From: Candidatus Collierbacteria bacterium RIFOXYD2_FULL_45_13
Lineage (GTDB): Bacteria; Patescibacteriota; Microgenomatia; UBA1400; MFAQ01
Assembly: GCA_001774685.1 (NCBI GenBank)
Contig: MFAS01000001.1
Span: 671,557-705,484 of the forward strand
Reading direction: 5' to 3'
DNA length: 33,928 nt
Shown: in pieces, positions 8,297 through 17,094 of the stretch
Numbering within the stretch: the stretch's first letter is position 1
How the letters are laid out: each line of letters begins with the position of its first letter
Position numbers and translations under genes: made by a program
Notes under the pieces: generated by a model
The model's input: only the letters and a program-made list of their open reading frames with translations
The model's database searches: none
Told to the model about the DNA's origin: nothing

Positions 8297-8548
8297 CTAG
8301 TCATAATGGAAAGCGCGGCGTTCTTCGAGCTGACTTTCCATTGGCAAAGAAAGCGAGTAAACCTCCATCACTTTTTGCATGGGTTTGGCTTTTTCTTCCT
8401 CTGCTTTCTTTCGCACACCCTCATTGGGCAACACATACACAGGAAAGTCTTCATAGTCAAAGGTGTCACACACGATAATCATATGTGTGGCGCCTTTATC
8501 TTTTCCCTCACCGAACCAACGCGCCAGTTCCTCTCTTGTAACAGCCAT
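8297..8548 (-). CDS. small conserved-looking protein, 83 aa
   Basis: The product is a small soluble alpha/beta protein beginning MAVTREELARWFGEGK, then a hydrophobic strand (THMIIVCDTFDYED) and a charged helix (VRKKAEEEKAKPMQKVMEVY). I cannot name a family, although the pattern (helix, strand with CDTFD, PVYV strand, charged helix) looks like a conserved small domain. The start at 8548 was chosen because GGAGAAGG lies just upstream at good spacing; an in-frame ATG at 8566 precedes that Shine-Dalgarno sequence. A TATAAT on the minus strand (8590 down to 8585) gives a leader of about 30 nt. It is divergent from gatC and convergent with the ABC-F gene. Confidence 0.75.
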   Translation of the reverse strand: MAVTREELARWFGEGKDKGATHMIIVCDTFDYEDFPVYVLPNEGVRKKAEEEKAKPMQKVMEVYSLSLPMESQLEERRAFHYD

Positions 8549-8584
8549 GGTACCTTCTCCTTTCATTAATGTGCTTTATAGGCC

Positions 8585-8590
8585 ATTATA
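8585..8590 (-). promoter_or_regulatory. -10 box for the 83-aa gene
   Basis: Reading the minus strand, GTGG-TATAAT-GG gives a consensus -10 box (TGG extension). The start codon lies about 36 nt downstream, with a Shine-Dalgarno sequence between. Confidence 0.55.
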
Positions 8591-8618
8591 CCACTAAGTA
8601 CCCATGCCCAAAAATTCC

Positions 8619-8627
8619 TGCTAAAAT
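8619..8627 (+). promoter_or_regulatory. extended -10 for leaderless gatCAB mRNA
   Basis: TGC-TAAAAT ends 7 nt before the GTG at 8635. This makes the gatCAB transcript leaderless or nearly so and supports GTG as the gatC start. Confidence 0.6.
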
Positions 8628-8634
8628 TGGGTTT

Positions 8635-8961
8635 GTGCACAAAGTAATTGTTTCACCAGAAGAAATCAAGAAAATTGCTAACCTTGCTAGCCTCAAGCTT
8701 CAGCCGAGGGAAGTTGACTTATTCTCCAGTCAGTTTACCGAAACCGTTGATGTCATTAATCAGTTAAACGAAATCGATACCTCAGACATTCCTGCAACAT
8801 ATCAGGTAACCGGCTTAGCCAACATATCCCGTGAAGACATTGTGGATATACCAAGAGTTCTCCCTCAAGAAGTTGCTTTGAGAGAAGCCAAACTAACAAA
8901 CAATGGCTTCTTTGTCGTCCCTCGTATTATCGATACAGACGAAACAGAAAGTGTTATCTAA
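8635..8961 (+). CDS. gatC: Asp/Glu-tRNA amidotransferase subunit C
   Basis: GatC (108 aa) is the small subunit that wraps around GatA and GatB. The N-terminal helix reads ISPEE-type residues (VSPEEIKKIANLASLKLQPREVDLF), and TETVDVINQLNEIDTSDIPATYQ is the family core. The C-terminal EDIVDIPRVLPQEVALREAK-NNGFFVVPRII is the conserved tail. The open frame begins earlier (8569), but the leaderless promoter and the normal family N-terminus point to GTG 8635. It is followed by gatA with the start overlapping the stop (TAATG). GatCAB converts Glu-tRNA-Gln and Asp-tRNA-Asn to Gln-tRNA-Gln and Asn-tRNA-Asn, so this organism probably lacks GlnRS, AsnRS or both. Confidence 0.93.
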   Translation: MHKVIVSPEEIKKIANLASLKLQPREVDLFSSQFTETVDVINQLNEIDTSDIPATYQVTGLANISREDIVDIPRVLPQEVALREAKLTNNGFFVVPRIIDTDETESVI

Positions 8962-10385
8962 TGAAACAGCTGCACGAACTAACCATCAATGAAGTTCACG
9001 AAGGTTACCGAAACCACGAGTTCACCTGTGTTGAACTAGTCAAACATTTTCTTAACAGAATCGAAAAATACAATCCAAAACTAAACATCTTTCTGGCCCT
9101 CAACCCCAACGTCATCACGCAGGCTGAAGCGATCGATAGAGAAATCGCAGAGAAGGGGATTGATAGGGAACTGCTCGGTATCCCGATGGCCATAAAGGAT
9201 AATTTTTTAACCGTTGGTATCTCTACCACAGCGAGCTCAAACATTCTTAAGGGATTTATGCCACAGTACGAATCGACTGTTACCTGTAAACTTCTCGCTG
9301 CCGGTGCCATCTTTTTAGGTAAAACAAACATGGACTCCTTTGCCCATGGTAGTAGTACCGAAACTTCAGACTTTGGTCCTACACACAACCCCTGGAATCC
9401 GGAGAAGCTTCCTGGAGGGTCTTCCGGTGGCTCTGCTGCCGCGATCTCTGCCCAGCTGGCCACCGCTGCATTGGGAAGTGAAACAGCCGGCTCAATCCGT
9501 CAACCGGCGGCCTGGTGTGGTGTTACCGGTTTCAAGCCCACTTATGGTCGTGCCGGGCGCTATGGTTGTATTGCTATGGCCAGCTCCACCGATTCACCAG
9601 GCCCCATCGCCAAGACCGTTGAGGATGCTGCTCTAATTACTAAGGTGATTTCCGGCAAAGACCCCTTCGACGCCACCACTAGTCCGTTGGTGGTTGAAAA
9701 CTACCCTTCCTTTTTGGGAAAATCGAACTTGGATGGTATAAAAATCGGCTTGGTCACAGAATATTTACTGGCAGACATGAGAAACGACGTGAAGCAACTA
9801 ATTTTGGAGGCAGCCGCTAAGTTTCGTTCCTTGGGTGCCATTGTTGAAGAGGTCTCCCTAATGGATCCTAAGTATGCCGTTGGTGTTTATACTGTTGTTC
9901 AGCGCTCGGAAGTTAGTTCAAACTTGGCCAGATTCGATGGCATTCGTTTTGGCCATACTCGCGATTCATTTGGTGAAGAAACCAAGCGGCGTATTATGCT
10001 TGGTACGTATACTTTGTCTTCCGGCTACTATGATGCCTATTACAAAAAAGCTCAGGCTGTTCGAACTAAAATGATTGATCAGTTCACAGAAATATTTAAA
10101 ACCTTTGACGCCGTCATTGGCGCTGTTTCACCTGGACCTGCGCTTCTCATTGGGGCAACCAAGAACCAACCCATGTTTGGAGAGATGGAAGACATTCTCG
10201 TCGAGCAGAGCTCCGTCGCCGGCTTAACTAGTACTAGCGTTCCTTGTGGCTTTGTTGATGGTCTACCCATTGGACTGCAGATTACTTGTGACCAGTTTCA
10301 AGAAGCGAAGGCGCTCGCCATTGCTGATTGTTACCAGAAAAACACCACCTTTAGCCAGTTCCCCGACCTAGACAAAACCCTATGA
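8961..10385 (+). CDS. gatA: Asp/Glu-tRNA amidotransferase subunit A
   Basis: GatA (474 aa) is the amidase subunit that hydrolyses glutamine and passes the ammonia to GatB. The amidase-signature triad is complete and at canonical numbering: Lys79 in IPMAIKDNF, Ser154 in PGGSSGGSAAA and the nucleophile Ser178 in GSETAGSIRQPA. The length is normal for the family. The usual GSDTGGS loop reads GSETAGS here, a mild change next to the nucleophile. The ATG overlaps the gatC stop by one base and the gene overlaps gatB by 4 bp (ATGA), so all three subunits are translationally coupled. Confidence 0.97.
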   Translation: MKQLHELTINEVHEGYRNHEFTCVELVKHFLNRIEKYNPKLNIFLALNPNVITQAEAIDREIAEKGIDRELLGIPMAIKDNFLTVGISTTASSNILKGFMPQYESTVTCKLLAAGAIFLGKTNMDSFAHGSSTETSDFGPTHNPWNPEKLPGGSSGGSAAAISAQLATAALGSETAGSIRQPAAWCGVTGFKPTYGRAGRYGCIAMASSTDSPGPIAKTVEDAALITKVISGKDPFDATTSPLVVENYPSFLGKSNLDGIKIGLVTEYLLADMRNDVKQLILEAAAKFRSLGAIVEEVSLMDPKYAVGVYTVVQRSEVSSNLARFDGIRFGHTRDSFGEETKRRIMLGTYTLSSGYYDAYYKKAQAVRTKMIDQFTEIFKTFDAVIGAVSPGPALLIGATKNQPMFGEMEDILVEQSSVAGLTSTSVPCGFVDGLPIGLQITCDQFQEAKALAIADCYQKNTTFSQFPDLDKTL

Positions 10386-11701
10386 AAATTACTCCCTTAA
10401 TCGGTCTCGAGGTACATGTCGAGTTGGAAACAAAATCGAAAATGTTTTGTGGTTGTCCGGCTGATCATTTTGGTAAAGCTCCCAATACCCAGACCTGCCC
10501 GGTATGTCTTGGTTTACCGGGTGCTTTGCCGGTACCAAATCAAAAGGCCATCGAGTCTTGTATCAAGATTGGCCTAGCCCTCAATTGTTCCGTCAACAGA
10601 CTTTCAAAATTCGACCGCAAACAATACTTTTACCCCGATCTGCCCAAGGGATACCAGATTAGTCAATACGACCAACCTTTTTGCTCAGTAGGGTTTTTGA
10701 ACCTGGATTCCGGAAAAAAGATTGGCATCGAAAGAGTTCACCAAGAAGAAGACACCGGCAAACTCCAGCATACAGTCTTAAACGGAGAAAAGGTTACTCT
10801 CGTGGACTTCAATCGCTCCGGCGTTCCTCTCGTGGAAATAGTTTCCATGCCGGATATGACTAGTAGTGCTGAAGCTAAAGAATACTTGAAAAAAATACAC
10901 GAAATCATTCGGGCTATCGGCGTCTCTAATGCCGACATGGAAAAGGGACAGATGAGACTGGAGCCAACAGTCAATGTTTGTATTGAGAATGAAACCGGGA
11001 TTTACTACACTCCTTTGGTGGAAATTAAAAACATTAATTCCTTCAACTTTGCCGTTCAGGCCATCGAATTTGAAATCAAGCGTCAAGTTCAAGAGTTCGA
11101 AAAATCAGGTATCGAAAAAACAGCCACCAACAAAACTACCCGCGGTTATGACTCCGTCAAGAAGACCACCTTCCTGCAAAGAACCAAAGAGGAAGCCAAG
11201 GATTACCGCTATTTCCCAGAACCTGACATCCCGCCCTTTATCATTGAGGAAGATTTTGTAGAAAGAATTAGAAAAGAGATCCCTTTACTTCCGGATCAGG
11301 AAATATTTTCGTTGGAAAAGCTTGGTGTGGAGAAAAAAGACGCCAAAATCCTTATCAGTACCCAAAACCGGCTCGCTATTCAGATAGTTCATGATTATTC
11401 CCGCGATGATCGGATCGACTCTAAGAAACTTGCCAGTCTGATCGTCAACGGTAAATTAAATCCTGCTCAAGACGTTTTGGTTCAATATCGGAACCTAACA
11501 AAAATCGGCATTACGGATACCACTCAACTCACTCAAATTGTTCAAAACATCATCGACGGTAACCCCAGTATCGTAGCCGAATACAAAAAAGGTAAAACTA
11601 ACGTGGTCGGTTTCTTCATCGGCCAGGCCATGAAAGAGACCAAAGGAGCCGCCAATCCCAAAACACTAAGCGATGTGGTAACAGAGTTGCTTAACCGATA
11701 A
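10382..11701 (+). CDS. gatB: Asp/Glu-tRNA amidotransferase subunit B
   Basis: GatB (439 aa) binds mischarged tRNA and carries out the ATP-dependent amidation. The N-terminal signature LIGLEVHVEL-TKSKMFCGCP, CPVCLGLPGALPVPN and FDRKQYFYPDLPKGYQISQYD are all present. The zinc-ligand cysteines are visible near residues 24-26 and 39-42. The glycine-rich tail ends with the usual IGQAMKETKGAANPKTLSDVV. It is about 35 residues shorter than typical GatB, with the missing length in the middle to C-terminal part (helical and tail domains) rather than at the ends. The gene ends convergently, overlapping the hydrolase gene by 11 bp. Confidence 0.96.
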   Translation: MKITPLIGLEVHVELETKSKMFCGCPADHFGKAPNTQTCPVCLGLPGALPVPNQKAIESCIKIGLALNCSVNRLSKFDRKQYFYPDLPKGYQISQYDQPFCSVGFLNLDSGKKIGIERVHQEEDTGKLQHTVLNGEKVTLVDFNRSGVPLVEIVSMPDMTSSAEAKEYLKKIHEIIRAIGVSNADMEKGQMRLEPTVNVCIENETGIYYTPLVEIKNINSFNFAVQAIEFEIKRQVQEFEKSGIEKTATNKTTRGYDSVKKTTFLQRTKEEAKDYRYFPEPDIPPFIIEEDFVERIRKEIPLLPDQEIFSLEKLGVEKKDAKILISTQNRLAIQIVHDYSRDDRIDSKKLASLIVNGKLNPAQDVLVQYRNLTKIGITDTTQLTQIVQNIIDGNPSIVAEYKKGKTNVVGFFIGQAMKETKGAANPKTLSDVVTELLNR

Positions 11702-12563
11702 ATCTTAGAACATCATCAACAATTCTTTCACCAAAACCCACAAATGGATGTTCGGCACCTTCGTATACTAGTGTACTCACTCGATTGGAACCTATAAGGT
11801 TCTGTTTCAATTTTTTCATTGCTTCGTAAGGATCCATCACGGGAACAATTCCGTCATCCTTGGTGCCGGTGATAGCCAAAACCGGAACGTCAATTGAGTT
11901 AACCGTTTTCCACCCTAAGGAACCATCAAAAAAGTTGAAAACTGCAAGATTGGTTCTTGCTCCAAAGAAATTCACTGCTGTTTTTGCTGAAAGGATCTCC
12001 GAACCCCAAAGTTTATTTTTTAACAACCGTTCGTCTTGTCCTAATGCAATATTCTTGTTGGCCTCTTCCAAGATTGCTTTGATATTTTCTTTCTCACTTG
12101 GCTCTCTTGTAAGTCCTATCATGTCGGCCGGACTTAGGAGGACTGCTCCAGAGATATTATTGTGTTCACATTCTTGTAAGAAATAAGCAATTTTTGAACA
12201 CCCTAGGCTATGTCCAAATAGCCATATATCTGAATACCCCAAACGTAGGGCTTGATTTACCCATGCTTGAATATCAATCACACATTCCTCAAATTTTTCA
12301 AAAGCATTACCTATGACCTTCATATCATTCCCTCCATCGGTATTGAAACCAGTTATAGTACCAAGCCCTCTATTTTCGCCGACCAAACAACTAACTCCAT
12401 TTCTTGGGAGCATTTCGTGCATAGTTGGGAAATAGTCCTCATTCATAATAGAGCCGGCCATGCCATGAATGTGGACAATTATTTTTTTATTCTTGCTTTC
12501 CACTTCAGACAACAAACCATTTAAAATTAGTCCGTCACTGGTTTTTGTTTTGACTATCTTCAT
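11691..12563 (-). CDS. alpha/beta hydrolase (serine hydrolase)
   Basis: This 290-residue protein has the alpha/beta hydrolase fold. An oxyanion-hole HIHGMAGS appears near residues 31-38, the nucleophile elbow GHSLG places Ser119, the acid Asp is likely in TGTKDDGIVP, and the His in YEGAEHPFVG. No signal peptide is present, so it is cytoplasmic. It looks like the esterase/lipase group acting on small acyl substrates; the substrate cannot be told. On the minus strand it follows the MGMT gene by 9 bp. A TAGAAT exactly 6 nt before the ATG and a GAAGGG 12 nt before it both lie at the end of the MGMT gene, so it may be co-transcribed, separately started, or both. Confidence 0.85.
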   Translation of the reverse strand: MKIVKTKTSDGLILNGLLSEVESKNKKIIVHIHGMAGSIMNEDYFPTMHEMLPRNGVSCLVGENRGLGTITGFNTDGGNDMKVIGNAFEKFEECVIDIQAWVNQALRLGYSDIWLFGHSLGCSKIAYFLQECEHNNISGAVLLSPADMIGLTREPSEKENIKAILEEANKNIALGQDERLLKNKLWGSEILSAKTAVNFFGARTNLAVFNFFDGSLGWKTVNSIDVPVLAITGTKDDGIVPVMDPYEAMKKLKQNLIGSNRVSTLVYEGAEHPFVGFGERIVDDVLRFIG

Positions 12564-12569
12564 AACTAT

Positions 12570-12575
12570 ATTCTA
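12570..12575 (-). promoter_or_regulatory. possible leaderless -10 for the hydrolase
   Basis: On the minus strand TAGAAT ends 6 nt before the hydrolase ATG. It overlaps the stop codon of the upstream MGMT gene, so the match could be partly accidental. Confidence 0.35.
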
Positions 12576-12884
12576 CCCTTCAAACAGGATCTTATTGAAA
12601 TCAACTATTCTACCTCCTACAACCGTAACACCTTCACTCTCTAAAATCGCAATTTTTCTTTCGATCTCTGTTCCTTCGATTTTCCCCATAAATCCACCGA
12701 TGGATCCGTCACTTCGAACAACTCGATGACAGGGGGCTTCCGGAGCGTAAGGATTATTCTTTAGTGCCTGACCAACTGCTCGGTAAGCTTTTGTGCCCAA
12801 TTTCTCTCCCAATGCTTTATATGTCGTCACCTTACCCATCGGTACATCCTTTAGGACTTTATAGACTTCATCGGCAAAACTCAT
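12573..12884 (-). CDS. ogt: one-domain O6-alkylguanine-DNA alkyltransferase (MGMT)
   Basis: The 103-residue protein is just the C-terminal DNA-binding and methyl-acceptor domain of MGMT. It has the helix-turn-helix VPMGKVTTYKALGEKLGT with the conserved YRAVGQALKNNP, then the active-site PCHRV with Cys52. The nucleophile Cys rules out an alkyltransferase-like protein, which has Trp there. The RNase H-like N-terminal domain of classical Ogt/Ada proteins is absent. It repairs O6-methylguanine by irreversible transfer to the cysteine. The start is fixed by a 14-bp intergenic gap to the divergent gene and a TATACT 6 nt before the ATG. Good reading of the family; repair activity without the N domain is inferred. 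Confidence 0.93.
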   Translation of the reverse strand: MSFADEVYKVLKDVPMGKVTTYKALGEKLGTKAYRAVGQALKNNPYAPEAPCHRVVRSDGSIGGFMGKIEGTEIERKIAILESEGVTVVGGRIVDFNKILFEG

Positions 12885-12898
12885 ATATATAGTATACT
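12885..12898. promoter_or_regulatory. 14-bp bidirectional leaderless promoter
   Basis: The whole gap between two divergent start codons is 14 bp. The minus strand has TATACT ending 6 nt before the ogt ATG; the plus strand has TATAGT ending 5 nt before the ATG at 12899. The two hexamers overlap inside the perfect palindrome ATAGTATACTAT (12889-12900). Any -35 element must lie within the opposing gene. Confidence 0.6.
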
Positions 12899-13546
12899 AT
12901 GGGCAGAAATATGGAAAAATATTCACATAAAAACGTCGAACTCGGGCAGGAAAGGGAAAAAATAGTGTGTGACTTCGCTATCCTTGAGGCTACCGAGGGC
13001 TTTGCTCAACTTACCGAAAAACAAAGAGAAATAATTCGTGTATCTCTGATTGTTCAGGCGAGAGCCGAAAGAGACATGGACCCATCACACAAAAACGATC
13101 CTTGGTATTATGATTGGCGCAAGCGCAGGGGACTTCGGGCAAAGTACCAAGGAAGTCTCGAACATATAAAGCAATGGTATTGCCACGTAGCCGTGGCAGC
13201 CCTCGAGAATGAGGATCTCTCCCCCACCAGGCCACCAAATTGCAAAAGGGAATTTTTTGATGGAGCCTATCTGGCTATCGACCAAGAATTCGAGTTAAGA
13301 AAAGCGGTTGAGTTTTTTGGTTATCCTTGTGTCGTTCATGTAAGCACTGAGCTTGGTAACTCGAGTGGAGAAACCACAAAGTTTCACACCTTTCTGGCCC
13401 TGGGACATGGACCAAAAGGCGAGATAGTGGTCTGGGAAAAACAAAGGATTGGACTTCCGTATCGGGTCGTAAGCTTAAGCCAGGTTTATGACGATTACAG
13501 CCATGCACACTTTTGGGGATTCAGAAATCTTCGGTCATCCACTTGA
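12899..13546 (+). CDS. hypothetical protein, 215 aa
   Basis: I recognise no family. The N-terminal half is helical and charged (FAQLTEKQREIIRVSLIVQARAER), with a WYYDWRKRRGLRAKYQG stretch near residue 70. The C-terminal half is beta-rich (CVVHVSTELG, TKFHTFLALGHG, GEIVVWEKQ, YRVVSLSQVYDDY) and includes a HFWGF end. No signal peptide or membrane helix is visible. Two starts are possible, ATG 12899 and ATG 12911; the first is placed correctly for the leaderless promoter. It is 33 bp upstream of dnaE on the same strand. Codon use looks like that of its neighbours. Confidence 0.75.
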   Translation: MGRNMEKYSHKNVELGQEREKIVCDFAILEATEGFAQLTEKQREIIRVSLIVQARAERDMDPSHKNDPWYYDWRKRRGLRAKYQGSLEHIKQWYCHVAVAALENEDLSPTRPPNCKREFFDGAYLAIDQEFELRKAVEFFGYPCVVHVSTELGNSSGETTKFHTFLALGHGPKGEIVVWEKQRIGLPYRVVSLSQVYDDYSHAHFWGFRNLRSST

Positions 13547-13579
13547 AATATTCACGGATAACCCTGAAGATAACTAAGC

Positions 13580-16500
13580 ATGCCAAAGTTCACGCATCTC
13601 CATGTTCATACAGAGTTCTCCCTTTTGGATGGGTTGAGCAAAATTGGTAAGCTTGTTGCTAAGACCAAGGAGTTCGGCCAAAATGCGGTTGCGATTACCG
13701 ATCACGGCTCAATGTACGGAGCCATCGAGTTCTACAAGAAGGCCCTTAAGGAAGAGATCAAACCCATTATCGGCTGCGAAATATATCTAGCCAAAGGCTC
13801 TTTATCAGATAAAAACAAAGCAGACGCCAACCATTTGATCTTATTGGCTGAAAATTTTGAAGGGTATCAAAACCTGCTGAAGATTGTCACAATTGGTCAG
13901 ACAGAAGGCTTCTATTACAAACCGCGCGTAGACAAGGAGATTTTGACTAAATATTCAAAAGGTCTAATCTGTACTACCGCTTGTCCGGCAGGCCGAGTCC
14001 AAAAATTACTCATTGAGGAAGGGTTAGAGGCAGCCAAAAGAGAGCTTGTTGAATACGAACAAATATTCGGATCGGGAAATGTTTTTATAGAACTCCAACG
14101 GCACCATTACGACCGATACGCCTTAAACTCTTCAGTGCCAACCGAAATCAAACCAAAACTGCTAAATTTTCATCAAAACGAAATTAGAGCGGAGGAGGGA
14201 CTAATTAGGCTTTCACGAGAACTCGGAATACCTCTGATAGCCACCAACGACTCTCATTACATTAATCAGGAAGACGCCGCCGCTCAGGATGCTTTGGTTT
14301 GCGTGCAAACAGGGAAAATGCTCGAAGATACCAACCGTATGCGGTATGTTGATACACCGGATTTCTATCTTAAAAGTCCTGATGAAATGGCGGTTGAGTT
14401 TCAGGATCTACCAGAGGCCTTGTCCAATACCCAAAAAATCGCAGATCGCTGTGAAGTTACAATTAAATTAGGTGAATGGTATTTCCCTAAACTGCATTTA
14501 CCTACAGGTAAATCAGCAGGCGAAGTGTTGCGCGAAAAAGCTTATTCTGGTTGCCTGGAAATCTTTGGTTCAGTCAGCGAAGAGCAAAAAACTCGGCTGG
14601 AATACGAACTGGAGGTTATTGAAAAAAAGGGGTACTCGCCATATTTTTTACTTGAATCCGGGATCGTTAATTTCGCGAACGATGCCGGAATATATACAAA
14701 CACCAGGGGTTCCGCTGCAGGTTCTCTGGTCTCATATTGTGTAGGGATTACCACGGTTGACCCTCTCTACTTTCGGTTGCCTTTTGAACGTTTCCTAAAC
14801 CCCTTCCGACCATCGCCTCCGGATATTGATTTGGATGTCGCAGACATTCACCGGGACGACTTGATTCATTATCTTTCCAGAACTTATGGCCAAGAAAAAG
14901 TTGGTCAGATATGTACTTTTGGTACCATGAAGGCTAGGGCCGCCGTCCGTGATATTGGTCGGGTTATGGGCATGCCCTACTCTAAGGTAGATAAGATTTC
15001 CAAGACAATTCCTGAAGGTAGTCAAGGTTTCCCCATGACATTAAAAAAGGCCCTTGAGTCCACGCCGGAACTGCAAAAAATGAAAGATGGTGATCCGGAG
15101 ATAAGACGTCTTTTGGATATGGCACAAAAGGTGGAAGGTAATGCTCGTCATATTTCGGTTCATGCGGCCGCGGTTATTGTGGGTCCGGATAGTTTGGTCA
15201 AGTTCACCCCGCTACAGCAAGAAACAGGTGGTGGAGACCGAGTCATAACTCAGTACGAGATGCACTCCTGTGAAGATGTGGGGTTGATCAAGCTTGATAT
15301 TTTAGGCATCGCCAATCTCACCATTCTCGCCAACGCCGTCAAATTAGTCGAAAAACTCTATCCGGTCAAAATAAATATCAAAAAAATTCCTTTGGATGAT
15401 AAGGCTACCTTCGAAATGCTGGCAAGGGGTGAGACCTTTGGCGTGTTTCAGCTGGCCGGTGGCGGCATGACCAAGTATTTGATTGATCTGAAACCGGAAA
15501 GAATCGAAGATGTTATGGCCATGGTGGCTCTTTACCGTCCAGGCCCTATGGGTAGTATTCCGGAATATATTATTCGAAAGAGGGATCCCAGTAAGGTTTC
15601 CTATTTTGTACCGGGACTCGAAAAGATTCTCGATCAATCATATGGAATCATCACTTACCAGGACGATGTTCTCTTTATGGCTATCCAGTTAGCTGGATAC
15701 AACTGGGAGGAAGCTGATAAGTTTAGAAAGGCGATCGGCAAGAAAATCGTTTCAGAAATGGAAGCCCAACACTCCAAGTTCGTTGAAGGATGTGTTACTC
15801 ATTCAAATATTGCAAGAGAGAAAGCTGAAGAACTTTTTAAGCAAATTGAAACCTTTGCTGCTTATGGATTTAATAAGGCTCACGCCGCTTCGTATGGTAT
15901 CGTTGCCTACTGGACGGCATACGTCAAAGCTCATTACCCGGTTGAATATATGACCGCCCTGATGTCCGTTGAGGCGGGAGATACAGACAAGATCGTTCAA
16001 GCCATATCCGAATGTGAAAAGCTAGGTATACGTGTTTTACCTCCGGACGTTAACGAATCGTTGACTGATTTCACCGTCGTCAGTTTGTCGGAAGATCTTT
16101 GGCTTCCAGAAGGTAGAGCTAAGGATTCCGGAAAGGCCATTAGATTTGGCCTCTCAGCGATAAAAAACGTCGGCACCTCAGCCATTACGGCTATTCTGGA
16201 AGCACGAAAAAATGGCCTTTTCCAATCATTCACTGAATTCCTAAGGAGAGTCGATCTGCAGAAAGTAAACAAAAGAGTGGCGGAATCTCTTATCAAAGCA
16301 GGGGCTCTTGATCGTTTCGGCAACCGGGCTCAGCTTCTGGCGGCCTTACCTATTATAAGAGAGGGTTCTGTTCGAATTATGAAAAAACAGGGTGAGAGTC
16401 AGGTGAGCTTGTTTGGTGCCGCTTCGGTAGATGACGCCACCGATCATCTTCCCGACATTCAGGAATTGTCTCTAGAGGAAAAACTAAAACTCGAAAAAGA

Positions 16501-17083
16501 GCTTTTGGGATTCTATCTTTCAGATAATCCGGTCAAAAAGATTGTCAGAATAGTTTCGGATCTAGTTTCTCATAAGATTGTTCATCTTGACCCAACTCTC
16601 CATTTAAATCAGACGGTTACCCTCGCCGGTGTCGTGAGTCGGGAAAAACTTGTTAATACGAAAAAAAATAACTCCAAAATGGCTTTTGTCACCCTTCAAG
16701 ACGACACGGGGACAATCGACTGCATCATTTTTCCCAAGCTTTATGCCGAGAATCCTGAGCTCTGGCACGAAGATTCCGCCCTTATTGTTAAAGGTAAGGT
16801 AGACAACCGAGAAGATAAACTTCAAATTGTCGTTGATTCGGGTACGGCGATCGATACTCACAAAACCCCCAGAGATATGATTCACGAAATCTTTATTAAA
16901 TCTGGAACGCCCAAGAGTGTTATGCAAGAGGTTAGTGATCTCTTAAAGGCTCACCCGGGTGACCATGAAATAGTGGTGGCCGTAGAAACCGGTAACAATC
17001 TAAAGAAAATCACCTTACCTTATAAGGTAGACTACACCCCAGCGCTAGCAAAGCAGGTGGAAAAAACCCTCCACGGCTGGTAA
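13580..17083 (+). CDS. dnaE: DNA polymerase III alpha subunit
   Basis: DnaE (1167 aa) is the replicative polymerase. The N-terminal PHP domain starts with FTHLHVHTEFSLLDG and keeps its metal ligands (ITDHGSMYGA, NDSHYIN), so it may retain proofreading or pyrophosphatase function. The polymerase active site PDIDLD places the catalytic aspartates at residues 415 and 417, and AYGFNKAHAASYG is the conserved thumb/helix-hairpin part. A C-terminal OB domain is visible (VTLAGVVSREKLV to DDTGTIDCIIFPKLY), then a short tail. The size is normal for the DnaE1 type. No clear Shine-Dalgarno or -10 sequence precedes the ATG; GATAAC at 13569 is weak. Confidence 0.98.
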   Translation: MPKFTHLHVHTEFSLLDGLSKIGKLVAKTKEFGQNAVAITDHGSMYGAIEFYKKALKEEIKPIIGCEIYLAKGSLSDKNKADANHLILLAENFEGYQNLLKIVTIGQTEGFYYKPRVDKEILTKYSKGLICTTACPAGRVQKLLIEEGLEAAKRELVEYEQIFGSGNVFIELQRHHYDRYALNSSVPTEIKPKLLNFHQNEIRAEEGLIRLSRELGIPLIATNDSHYINQEDAAAQDALVCVQTGKMLEDTNRMRYVDTPDFYLKSPDEMAVEFQDLPEALSNTQKIADRCEVTIKLGEWYFPKLHLPTGKSAGEVLREKAYSGCLEIFGSVSEEQKTRLEYELEVIEKKGYSPYFLLESGIVNFANDAGIYTNTRGSAAGSLVSYCVGITTVDPLYFRLPFERFLNPFRPSPPDIDLDVADIHRDDLIHYLSRTYGQEKVGQICTFGTMKARAAVRDIGRVMGMPYSKVDKISKTIPEGSQGFPMTLKKALESTPELQKMKDGDPEIRRLLDMAQKVEGNARHISVHAAAVIVGPDSLVKFTPLQQETGGGDRVITQYEMHSCEDVGLIKLDILGIANLTILANAVKLVEKLYPVKINIKKIPLDDKATFEMLARGETFGVFQLAGGGMTKYLIDLKPERIEDVMAMVALYRPGPMGSIPEYIIRKRDPSKVSYFVPGLEKILDQSYGIITYQDDVLFMAIQLAGYNWEEADKFRKAIGKKIVSEMEAQHSKFVEGCVTHSNIAREKAEELFKQIETFAAYGFNKAHAASYGIVAYWTAYVKAHYPVEYMTALMSVEAGDTDKIVQAISECEKLGIRVLPPDVNESLTDFTVVSLSEDLWLPEGRAKDSGKAIRFGLSAIKNVGTSAITAILEARKNGLFQSFTEFLRRVDLQKVNKRVAESLIKAGALDRFGNRAQLLAALPIIREGSVRIMKKQGESQVSLFGAASVDDATDHLPDIQELSLEEKLKLEKELLGFYLSDNPVKKIVRIVSDLVSHKIVHLDPTLHLNQTVTLAGVVSREKLVNTKKNNSKMAFVTLQDDTGTIDCIIFPKLYAENPELWHEDSALIVKGKVDNREDKLQIVVDSGTAIDTHKTPRDMIHEIFIKSGTPKSVMQEVSDLLKAHPGDHEIVVAVETGNNLKKITLPYKVDYTPALAKQVEKTLHGW

Positions 17084-17086
17084 AAT
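17078..17086 (+). promoter_or_regulatory. extended -10 for rplS
   Basis: TGG-TAAAAT overlaps the last codons and stop of dnaE. The hexamer ends 8 nt before the ATG at 17095, so the mRNA leader would be zero to two bases. Confidence 0.5.
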
Positions 17087-17094
17087 AAGTGCCT

